This document shows, one piece after another, positions 34,200-41,727 of a DNA stretch of 64,000 nt. The first letter of the stretch is position 1; each line of letters starts with the position of its first letter. Where the stretch lies: contig NZ_JAMYXM010000002.1 of assembly GCF_024158145.1 (NCBI RefSeq), forward strand, positions 186,001 through 250,000, read 5' to 3'. Both the position numbers and the translations under genes were made by a program. The DNA is from Notoacmeibacter sp. MSK16QG-6 (GTDB taxonomy: Bacteria > Pseudomonadota > Alphaproteobacteria > Rhizobiales > Rhizobiaceae). The notes below the pieces were generated by a model. That model was not told where the DNA came from. It made no database searches and saw only the letters and a program-made list of their open reading frames with translations.

Positions 34200-35495
34200 T
34201 CAGCCGTTGTAGCCGTAGAGGCGTGGCAGCCACAGTACGATGTCCGGCAGGAAGGTGATCATGGCCAATCCGGCGATCATGATTCCGAGGAACGGCAGCA
34301 GGAAATAGATGGTGTCGCGCACCGGCGAACGGGTGATCGAACTGACGACGAAAAGAAGCAGCCCGTAGGGCGGCGTGGCAAGGCCGATCATCGTATTGAC
34401 CACGACGATAACGCCGAAATGGACAGGGTCGACACCGAGCGCTACTGCCGTGGGCAGGAAGATCGGCACGATCACGAGGAGGATTGCGTTGGCCTCCAGC
34501 AAGCAGCCGAGCACAAGCAGTATCGCATTGACCATGAGAAGAAAGGTCACGCTATTCAACTCTGTGTCACCAATCGCGTTGCTGATGACGTTGGGAATCT
34601 GCTCAATGGTGACGACATAGTTGAAAGCGAGAGCGCCGGCGATAAGAAATCCCACAGCTGCGGTGGACTTCGCGCTTTGGCGAACCGTGTTGTAGGCCAG
34701 CTTTATTGAAACCGAGCGGTAGAGAGCCGTCGAGACCAGGAACGCGTAAAGGGCCGCAAGCGCTGCCGCCTCGGTCGGTGTGGTGACGCCGCCATAGATG
34801 CCGACGAGCAGAATGACAGGCATTAGCAGGGCCGGAACCGCGCGCAAGGTGATCCTCGGCAACTCGCTCAAAGGCACTGGATCATCGACTGGGTAATCGT
34901 GGATTCGCGCCTGCCAGGCATTCATCGCCATGAGAAGGACGCCGAGTATGAGCCCGGGCGCGACGCCGCCGAGAAAAAGGTAACCGATCGACGCGTCCGA
35001 CACGAGCGCATAAAGCACCATCGGGATCGAGGGAGGGATGATTGGACCGATGATGGCGGAGGCCGCTGTGATGGCCCCCGCATAGGCGCCAGGATACTTT
35101 CCGTCCTTCGTCATCAGATTGATGATGATGCGACCCATGCCGACTGCGTCGGCGATTGCCGAACCGGACATGCCCGAAAAGATCAGCGACGATACGACGT
35201 TGACATGGCCGAGGCCGCCACGGAAACGGCCAACGAGTGCACGGCAGAAATGCAGCAACCGGTCGGAGAGAGATCCGACGTTCATGAGGTCGGCGGCGAA
35301 GATGAAGAGCGGGATAGCCAGCAGCACATAGGACCCGTAAAGTCCTGTCAGCATCTGCTCAAAGGCGATTGACATGTCCCGGCCCTGCAGCAGCAGGTAG
35401 AAGACCGAAGAGGCCAGCATGGCGTGCCCGATCGGCAGTCCAATGATAGCCGTTGCGACGATCGCGGCGACGGTGACGCCGAACTCCCAGCTCAT
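34200..35495 (-). CDS. dctM: TRAP transporter large permease (DctM family), quinate/shikimate operon
   Basis: Protein of 431 residues with about 12 membrane segments. DctM marks include FSGMSGSAIADAVGMGRI, AGAITAASAIIGPIIPPSIPMVLYALVSDASIGYLFLGG and TPPYGLLLFVVSSI. This subunit is the sodium-driven channel of the tripartite importer. It overlaps the small permease gene by four bases (ATGA). Its place between shikimate-degrading genes suggests quinate, shikimate or dehydroshikimate as cargo. Confidence 0.92.
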   Translation of the reverse strand: MSWEFGVTVAAIVATAIIGLPIGHAMLASSVFYLLLQGRDMSIAFEQMLTGLYGSYVLLAIPLFIFAADLMNVGSLSDRLLHFCRALVGRFRGGLGHVNVVSSLIFSGMSGSAIADAVGMGRIIINLMTKDGKYPGAYAGAITAASAIIGPIIPPSIPMVLYALVSDASIGYLFLGGVAPGLILGVLLMAMNAWQARIHDYPVDDPVPLSELPRITLRAVPALLMPVILLVGIYGGVTTPTEAAALAALYAFLVSTALYRSVSIKLAYNTVRQSAKSTAAVGFLIAGALAFNYVVTIEQIPNVISNAIGDTELNSVTFLLMVNAILLVLGCLLEANAILLVIVPIFLPTAVALGVDPVHFGVIVVVNTMIGLATPPYGLLLFVVSSITRSPVRDTIYFLLPFLGIMIAGLAMITFLPDIVLWLPRLYGYNG

Positions 35496-36016
35496 TCGGA
35501 GAAATCCTTGCGACCGATGTCATCGGCGGTGCTGACCCCGGATTCGCCATAGCGCGCCGCGGTCCAGAATATCCAGAGGTAACGCAGAATGGTGACGGCG
35601 GAGAAGATCAGCGCAATCGAATAGACCCAGTTGAACCCGATATCGAGATACGAGGTCTCTTGGATCTTCATGAAGGTCACGAAGTCCCAGAGCGCCGGCA
35701 GCGACCACGCATAAATCCCCACGAGCAAAAGCGAGAATACCACGCGGAACCAGCGTCGGACCGAATCCGGAACACTGCTATAAAAGATGTCGAAACGGAT
35801 CTCGTCGGTCTCGCTGGCGGAAACCGACTGGCCCCAAAGCAGGATCCAGAGCCATGAGATGACACAGACTTCCACTGTCCAACCGACCGGGCTGTCCATC
35901 ACGTAGCGCATGAAGACCTGGATGATGAAACTGATGAACATCGCTGCCAGCAGCACAGCGGGAACCGCCTCGGCAAAGCCTCGCAGTAGCTTGATGTATC
36001 GGCTCGCCGAGTTCAT
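35492..36016 (-). CDS. dctQ: TRAP transporter small permease (DctQ family)
   Basis: Protein of 174 residues with four hydrophobic segments: AVLLAAMFISFIIQVFMRYV, EVCVISWLWILLWG, VVFSLLLVGIYAWSLPALWDF and WVYSIALIFSAVTILRYLW. This is the usual DctQ topology. It links the binding protein to DctM and is coupled to dctM by an ATGA overlap. Confidence 0.88.
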   Translation of the reverse strand: MNSASRYIKLLRGFAEAVPAVLLAAMFISFIIQVFMRYVMDSPVGWTVEVCVISWLWILLWGQSVSASETDEIRFDIFYSSVPDSVRRWFRVVFSLLLVGIYAWSLPALWDFVTFMKIQETSYLDIGFNWVYSIALIFSAVTILRYLWIFWTAARYGESGVSTADDIGRKDFSE

Positions 36017-36079
36017 GAGCGGCTCCGTCGGAAGCGGGCCCGCGCACAGCGCGAGCCCGGCAGCGTGTTGCCGCAGGGC

Positions 36080-37072
36080 TTATTCGGCCAGAGCGTTGAT
36101 CTTGTCGATCATGCCTTCCGGCCAGCTTTTTGCGAACTCAGATTCCAGATATTTCTGCTGAGCATAATCGCGGAACGCGATCCGGTCCGGCTCGTAAACC
36201 TTCAATCCCTCGTCCTTGAAAAACTGCACGAGCTCCTCTTCACGATCAAGGTGGCGCTTCGTCGATTTCTCGATGGCCTCATCGACTGCCGCTTGGAGTG
36301 TTTCCTGTTGCTCGGGGGTGAAGCCCTGCCAAAGTTCGGAACTGATCGCCAGCACATCGAATCCAACGAGGTGGCCTGTCAGAACGATCTGGCTCGTCAC
36401 CTCATAGAACTTCATGTTATAATCGTTTGGCAGCGGATTGTCCTGACCGTCGATCGCTCCGGTCTGGAGCGCGGTGTAGACCTCGGCATAAGCCAGCGGT
36501 GTCGGATTCGCGCCGATCGCCTCGCCGAGGAACTGCCACGCGTCGCCGCCAGGCATCCGGAGCGTAATGCCGTTCAAATCCTCAGGCTTCATCACTTCGC
36601 CATCCGTCGCCAGGTTCACCTGACGGGTACCGAAATAGACCGGCGCAAGCACATGGATGCCCGCTTTCTCGGCCATCGAGATCAGTTCTTCGCCAACTTC
36701 GCTGTCGAAAGTGGCGTCGAGGTGCGCTGCGTCGCTGAACAGATAGGCCGAGGTCACGATCGACCATTCCGGAATTTGCTCGGCGATTGTCTGTGGCGCG
36801 ATCAAGCCCATCTCGAGGTTGCCGCGCTGGATCGAGGTCATTTCGGATCCCTGAGCGACGAGCGTGCCACCGTTGAATACCTGCATTTCGAAGGTTTCCG
36901 ATACCGCGTCGGCGATCTCCGCGAAGGCTTCAGCGCGTATGTCGTTCTCGGAAACGACAGAGCTGAGCCGCAGGGTCGGTTTGTCCTGCGCGAAGGCCGC
37001 GGCTGGCACCGTCAGTGCGGTAAATGTCGCGATTGCGGCAGTGAGCGCCGTTCGTCGATTTAGGTATGTCAT
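36080..37072 (-). CDS. dctP: TRAP transporter periplasmic binding protein (DctP family)
   Basis: Protein of 330 residues with a signal peptide (about 1-29, ends AFAQ). The DctP fold shows RLSSVVSENDIRAEAFAEIADAV, the ligand-clamping arginine region in LNGITLRMPGGDAWQFLGEAIGANPTPLAYAEVYTALQTGAIDGQDNPL and the closing LTGHLVGFDVLAISSELWQG. It captures a carboxylic acid outside the inner membrane. It starts 80 bases after the dehydroshikimate dehydratase gene in the same operon. Confidence 0.92.
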   Translation of the reverse strand: MTYLNRRTALTAAIATFTALTVPAAAFAQDKPTLRLSSVVSENDIRAEAFAEIADAVSETFEMQVFNGGTLVAQGSEMTSIQRGNLEMGLIAPQTIAEQIPEWSIVTSAYLFSDAAHLDATFDSEVGEELISMAEKAGIHVLAPVYFGTRQVNLATDGEVMKPEDLNGITLRMPGGDAWQFLGEAIGANPTPLAYAEVYTALQTGAIDGQDNPLPNDYNMKFYEVTSQIVLTGHLVGFDVLAISSELWQGFTPEQQETLQAAVDEAIEKSTKRHLDREEELVQFFKDEGLKVYEPDRIAFRDYAQQKYLESEFAKSWPEGMIDKINALAE

Positions 37073-37152
37073 TGGTATCCTCCCTATGACGTTGTGACCG
37101 GAACGCCGGTCATTCGGTTTTCATATGACGTGCTCGATCACGTCATAAATTT

Positions 37153-39036
37153 TTATGCAGCCACCATTCCCTTCTCTTTTTGATGCCGCTTCTGCGCCGC
37201 AATACGGAAGGGCGCATTCGGGGCGCCGTAGCCAGCGTACTCACCCCGGCGTTCGACGATTTCGATAAACATCTGCCCCGCGAAGGGCTGGGAGTAGAGC
37301 TGGAAGTACTCACCGTCATTGTCGGCATCGTAGAGAATGTTGGCTTGGCGCAGGCTCGCCAGCAGGTCCGGCGAGATGTCAAACCGGGCTGCTAGGTCGT
37401 CGAAATAGTTCGGAGAGAGCTGGAGGCCCGGAAAGCCCTTTTTCATGAGGGCGCGCGCCGTCGCGAAGATATCATCGGTCGCAAGCGCCACATGCTGAAC
37501 CGTCCCACCGAAGCCTTCCGCGAGAAAGGAGCCTGCCAGGGTGCGGTTGGTTTCCGCGCCGTTCAGCGTGATACGGAAATCGCCATTAGGCGTGGCGATC
37601 GCACGACTTCGCACCAGCCCGTCCGGGTCCACGACGTCCACCATCGGAGCTTTCTGCATGTCGAAAAGCGTCGTGTAGAACAACGACCATGAGAGCATCT
37701 CGTCATAGGTCATGGTCTGCGCAATATGATCGACACGTGTGAGTCCAGCATCTTCGGGGGCGCGCTCTTCAGCCATGAATTCTACATCCCAGACCTGCGC
37801 CAGCGCACCTTCGTCAATGAAGTGCATGACGCTGCCGCCAAGCCCGTGAATAGCGGGTATGGGCAACTCTCCAGGGCCGAGCGGCTGCGAAAAGGTCGTT
37901 GCGCCCAGCGCCGTCGCACGTGTTACCGCATCCTCCGCGGACCCGACGACCAGCCCGATGTCGCAGACCGTCGTACCGCGCGCGTTCCAAGCCGTCCCGG
38001 CATGGCCGGTCGTCTCCGCGTTCAACACGATGCGGATTGCACCCTGCTGCCAAAGCGTCACCCGCTTGGAAACGTGCTGTCCCGCGCGACGGAACCCGAG
38101 CGTCTCCACAAGGCCTTCGAGTGCGGCGAGTTCTGCGCCTTGCGCTGCGAACTCGACGAAGGCCGTATCATGCACTGCGACGGGCTTCGGTAGCGGCTGA
38201 ATATCGGATACCGCCTCAGGCTCCAGGCGGCGAACGTCGTCCATCAGCGCGATCAGCGAACGGTAGCCGTCAAGCGCGATTGTATGAGGGCGCCCCCCAC
38301 GGAACTGGTCGTTGAAGATTTCTAAACTTATCGGACCGGCGTAACCGGTAGCCATGACCGCCCGCATAAAATCCGTGACGGCAAGGTCACCCTCGCCTGG
38401 CATATTGCGGAAATGGCGTGACCAATAGAGCAGGTCCATCTCGATTGCCGGCGCGTCGGCAAGCTGAACGAAGAAGATGCGGTCGCCGGGGATGCTACGG
38501 ATCGATTCCGGGTCGATGCCGCGTCCGAGCGTATGGAAACTGTCGAGGATCAGGCCGACAGCTTCGTGGTCCGCCCGGCGAACGATTTCCCATGCATCGC
38601 GGTGATCGTTGATGTGCCGTCCCCAGGCCAGCGCTTCATAGCCGACGCGTAACCCGCGTCTGCCCGCGCGCTCGCCGAGATCGAAGAAATCATCGGCCGC
38701 CCGATTGATGCCGCCGAGTGCCTCCGGGTGAACCGAGGAGCAGACGAGCATCATGTTGCAGCCAAGATCCTGCATGACGTCGAATTTGCGCTCGGCGCGG
38801 TCGAACGCCTTGGCGCGCAACGCGCCCGGCAACCCTTCAAAATCGCGGAAGGGCTGAAAGAGCATCACCTCAAGGCCGGCGTCGCGAATTCGCTGGCCGA
38901 CAGTCCGCGGGCTGCGGGAATCTGCGATGAAGTCCTGCTCGAAAATCTCGATGCCGGTATAGCCGGCGGCAGCGATGGCCTCGATTTTCTCATCAAGGTT
39001 GCCGGAGATAGAGACTGTTGCGATGCCTGTCTTCAT
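37153..39036 (-). CDS. qsuB: 3-Dehydroshikimate dehydratase fused to a VOC/HPPD-like domain (QsuB/QuiC type)
   Basis: Converts 3-dehydroshikimate to protocatechuate. The 627-residue protein has an N-terminal xylose-isomerase-like metal barrel (about 1-280: MKTGIATVSISGNLDEKIEAIA, GYTGIEIFEQDF, LILDSFHTLGRGIDPESI, FVQLADAPA). The C-terminal half resembles 4-hydroxyphenylpyruvate dioxygenase (VDHIAQTMTYDEMLSWSLFYTTLF, GGTVQHVALATDDIF). The same fusion occurs in Corynebacterium QsuB and Pseudomonas QuiC1. The frame is open to 39123, but the ATG at 39036 starts the conserved barrel and lies just after the preceding gene. Confidence 0.9.
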   Translation of the reverse strand: MKTGIATVSISGNLDEKIEAIAAAGYTGIEIFEQDFIADSRSPRTVGQRIRDAGLEVMLFQPFRDFEGLPGALRAKAFDRAERKFDVMQDLGCNMMLVCSSVHPEALGGINRAADDFFDLGERAGRRGLRVGYEALAWGRHINDHRDAWEIVRRADHEAVGLILDSFHTLGRGIDPESIRSIPGDRIFFVQLADAPAIEMDLLYWSRHFRNMPGEGDLAVTDFMRAVMATGYAGPISLEIFNDQFRGGRPHTIALDGYRSLIALMDDVRRLEPEAVSDIQPLPKPVAVHDTAFVEFAAQGAELAALEGLVETLGFRRAGQHVSKRVTLWQQGAIRIVLNAETTGHAGTAWNARGTTVCDIGLVVGSAEDAVTRATALGATTFSQPLGPGELPIPAIHGLGGSVMHFIDEGALAQVWDVEFMAEERAPEDAGLTRVDHIAQTMTYDEMLSWSLFYTTLFDMQKAPMVDVVDPDGLVRSRAIATPNGDFRITLNGAETNRTLAGSFLAEGFGGTVQHVALATDDIFATARALMKKGFPGLQLSPNYFDDLAARFDISPDLLASLRQANILYDADNDGEYFQLYSQPFAGQMFIEIVERRGEYAGYGAPNAPFRIAAQKRHQKEKGMVAA

Positions 39037-39043
39037 CCGGCCC

Positions 39044-39913
39044 TCACCTTGGCCCCAGACGCCGGAACGTATCGCGCATCCGGTCCGCGTCTGCAGCCCG
39101 CCCGGTGAAGAGCTCGAATGCACGCACGGCCTGGAACACGGCCATGCCCTCGCCGCTCAGCGTACGGCAGCCACGCGCGCGCGCCTCCTTGAGAAGAATG
39201 GTTTCCAGCGGGAAGTAGACGATATCAGCCACCCAGTGGCGCGCCTCGATTAGAGCGGGGTCGATAGGCGAATGCGGCAGCTTGGCCATGCCGACAGGCG
39301 TGGCGTTGACCAGACCGTCTGCCATCGCCACCGCTGCCGCTACGTCGCCGACCGCTTCGGCGCGGGGCCCCACCGCTTTTGCGAGATCGTCTGCCGCGCC
39401 GGATCGCGTATCGAAAATGAGCAGCCGCTCCACTCCGAGGTCGATCAGGGCGTGAGCAATCGCGCAACCTGCGCCCCCCGCGCCGATAAGGAACACGATA
39501 TCCGGCGAAACGTCGGACATCCCGCGCCGGAGGCTCTCGGAGAAACCCCAGAAATCCGTATTATGGCCAAACCGTTCGCCGTCCCGGAAGACGACAGTGT
39601 TGACGGCTCCAACGCGCTGAGCGGCCTCCGAAAGCTGATGAAGATGGTTCATGACTTCCCGCTTGTACGGGAAGGTCACGTTTAGCCCGGCAAAGCCGTC
39701 GGCCTCCGCGCGGTCCAGAATATCCACCAACGGAACGTCGCTGGGGCGAACATCCATGTCGAGCAGATCGTAGCAGCAGGAGAGCCCTTGGGCGGCGGCT
39801 TCGGTTTCGTGCATCGCTGGCGTTCGCGAGGGGCCTATACCCCGGCCGATCAGCCCCAGACGCAACTCGCACGCGCCGACACTCGATCTCCCCTCGACTT
39901 GACCCAGCCCCAT
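39044..39913 (-). CDS. qsuD: Quinate/shikimate dehydrogenase (QsuD type)
   Basis: Oxidises quinate to dehydroquinate and shikimate to dehydroshikimate. Of 289 residues, the substrate-binding start reads GLIGRGIGPSRTPAMHE, the S-x-TPAMHE form typical of catabolic QsuD rather than the SxSPxMHN of AroE. The catalytic Lys and Asp are in NVTFPYKREV and GHNTDFWGF. The NAD domain carries FLIGAGGAGCAIAHAL. GGGAGGCAGAGGA precedes the ATG. First gene of the operon qsuD-qsuB-dctPQM-aroQ, facing a TetR gene. Confidence 0.9.
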   Translation of the reverse strand: MGLGQVEGRSSVGACELRLGLIGRGIGPSRTPAMHETEAAAQGLSCCYDLLDMDVRPSDVPLVDILDRAEADGFAGLNVTFPYKREVMNHLHQLSEAAQRVGAVNTVVFRDGERFGHNTDFWGFSESLRRGMSDVSPDIVFLIGAGGAGCAIAHALIDLGVERLLIFDTRSGAADDLAKAVGPRAEAVGDVAAAVAMADGLVNATPVGMAKLPHSPIDPALIEARHWVADIVYFPLETILLKEARARGCRTLSGEGMAVFQAVRAFELFTGRAADADRMRDTFRRLGPR

Positions 39914-39959
39914 GGATCCTCTGCCTCCCGTCCACCTTATTCTTCAAAAATGTTCTATT

Positions 39960-39989
39960 CGGTACATTTGGTCAAGGAGAAATGTACCG
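39960..39989. promoter_or_regulatory. Perfect 10-10-10 inverted repeat, likely TetR operator
   Basis: CGGTACATTT and AAATGTACCG are exact inverted copies ten bases apart, between the quinate/shikimate operon and the divergent TetR gene. The right arm overlaps where the -35 box of the TetR gene would fall, given TATAAT at 40006-40011 and a 17-base spacer. Repression of both directions by the TetR protein is the natural reading. Confidence 0.7.
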
Positions 39990-40033
39990 TTTCGATCATT
40001 TTATTTATAATGGAGGTGATGTAGGGAGGCGGA

Positions 40034-40696
40034 ATGAAGACGGACATCGAGCGGCGCAGTTGGACCCAGAATCCCGAAGCGGTGAAGCAGGACATACTGT
40101 CGGTGGCTATTTCGGAATTCGCTGCCGCCGGACTGTCAGGCGCCAGGGTCGATACTATTGCGTCCCGGACCCGGACATCCAAGCGCATGATCTACTACTA
40201 TTTCGGGGACAAGCTCGGGCTTTACACGCGGGCGCTCGAAGCAGCCTATCTCAAGGTCCGCGAAGGCGAGGCAGCCCTGAACCTCGATCACCTGCCGCCC
40301 AGAGAAGCCCTGACGCGACTTGTCGCATTCACCTTCGAGCACCACCGGCAGAACCCGGACTTCATTCGTATGGTGATGATCGAAAATATCCACAACGCCG
40401 AACACCTCGCCTCCTCGCAGGTCATCCGCGACATGAACATCGCCGCCATCGACAAGCTGGCCGCGATCTGCCGTCGCGGGCAGGAGATAGGCGTTTTCAG
40501 AGACGGCCTCGATCCGGTCGCGCTGCACTGGCAGATCAGCGCCGCCAGCTTCTTCAATGTGTCGAACCGGCCGACGTTCTCGGCGATCTTCGGGGCTGAA
40601 CTGTTCGAGGAAGACGCGCAGGAGCGCATCCGCCAGCAGACTGTCGACAGCATTCTCGCCGTAGCGGAACTGCGTCCGCTTTCCTCCTCCGAATGA
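40034..40696 (+). CDS. TetR-family regulator of the quinate/shikimate operon (probable)
   Basis: Protein of 220 residues. The N-terminal helix-turn-helix reads VKQDILSVAISEFAAAGLSGARVDTIASRTRTSKRMIYYYFGDKLGLYTRALE; the rest is a helical ligand domain of the TetR_C type. GGGAGG lies seven bases before the ATG. Divergent from qsuD with a perfect inverted repeat between. The inducer is likely an intermediate such as quinate, shikimate or protocatechuate, but this is inferred only from position. Confidence 0.88.
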   Translation: MKTDIERRSWTQNPEAVKQDILSVAISEFAAAGLSGARVDTIASRTRTSKRMIYYYFGDKLGLYTRALEAAYLKVREGEAALNLDHLPPREALTRLVAFTFEHHRQNPDFIRMVMIENIHNAEHLASSQVIRDMNIAAIDKLAAICRRGQEIGVFRDGLDPVALHWQISAASFFNVSNRPTFSAIFGAELFEEDAQERIRQQTVDSILAVAELRPLSSSE

Positions 40697-40761
40697 CACC
40701 GAAAACCGAATGTCTCATCCGGCCCCTTTCGGTCATCGGCAGACAGCGCGCTCGACTAGTT

Positions 40762-40948
40762 CTAAGGAAAAATTCGGTAAAGCGTGCGTGGTTTATCCGT
40801 TGGAAGACTTTCTTATACGGGAAGGAGAATTGCAGTCATTTCACGCCAGATCCTGAAGTCCAGACTGTCAGTTTCGCTATGCTAGGAGATTTGAATAAGC
40901 ATCTGAAACGATAGCCTGACCAACCGCCAGACAACTTAAGACCCTGCC
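40762..40948. repeat. Diverged intergenic element, copy A
   Basis: The part from TGCAGTCA (40831) to ACCCTGCC (40948) lines up with 55349-55467 over almost equal length (118 and 119 bases), with roughly 60-65% identity by eye. Conserved blocks are GCTATG, CTGAC, ACTT and ACCCTGCC. A further match, CTAAGG..AAATTCGGT, lies upstream and is separated by about 50 extra bases here. Non-coding in both copies. With the next 70 bases it fills the gap before the pseudogene. Confidence 0.55.
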
Positions 40949-41016
40949 TGCCTGACATTCTCACTAACGCCATCACGCCACGAGCAGCGTCATGCTCGTA
41001 GCCGAGTACAGCAAAA

Positions 41017-41412
41017 GTGCCAGTCAGAAGTTTTTCAGCGAGCATCGATCGGATTGTTAAACAATATGCTGCGACCGATGAGGATCGGGACGAGACGGCG
41101 CGATGGGCCAAAGTCACTGGTTTGCCACTTATCAAGGGCTTTCGGGCGTTTTGGGAAGGCAAGTACGACGAAGCCGTCGAGGTTCTTCATGGCGCGAGGT
41201 TTGTGGCCAATTCCTTCGGTGGTAGCCATGCTCAACGTGACATCATCGACTGGACATTGACCGAAGCCGCTGTGCGATCCGGCAACAAGCACGCCGCGGA
41301 GGCCCTCGCCAATGAACGCTTGGCCTTGAAACCCCATAGCCCGGTCAACAAGCGCTTTCTGCAACGCGCCAGCGCAAACCCGCAAGTCGCTGTCGCTGTC
41401 GCTGCCGAGTAG
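41017..41412 (+). pseudogene. C-terminal remnant of a TTC38-like tetratricopeptide protein
   Basis: About 120 residues match the C-terminal end of the tetratricopeptide repeat protein 38 family: KQYAATDEDRDETARWAK, GLPLIKGFRAFWEGKYDEAVEVL, GGSHAQRDIIDWTLTEAAV and ERLALKPHSPVNKRFLQRA. Full-length members are about 450 residues. The upstream 300 bases do not encode the missing part and instead hold the dispersed element. No ribosome site precedes the frame. It is most likely a truncated, silent gene. Confidence 0.7.
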
Positions 41413-41727
41413 CACTCTGGCACGGCAAACGCACAAAAAATCCAGAGTTTTGCGGCTGGTGGGAACGTCCGCCGGCCGCCTGATCGTCAACGTAATTTAA
41501 TCTGGAGACGATCTCTGTATCCGCCCGCAAGGGTGATGGTAAGGCGAAGATCGCTATGGAGGCGCCTGTCGCGCCGGGAACGCCTGATATCGTCGACGAT
41601 GTGCCGATTTTTGGATGGCTCAACGAGGCGATGACGCCCCGCCTTAACGTGGATGATGCGGGTGAAGACCAGGTCATCACGGGCCGGCATTCATTGAAAT
41701 CGGACCGCAAGCGCATTCGAATTTTCT
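41413..41727. other. Intergenic stretch without recognised content
   Basis: Between the TPR remnant and the end of the thiamine-diphosphate enzyme gene. Short frames exist on both strands (for example 41487-41690 minus, arginine-rich), but none has a ribosome site or a recognisable family. It may be part of the same decayed region. Confidence 0.4.
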
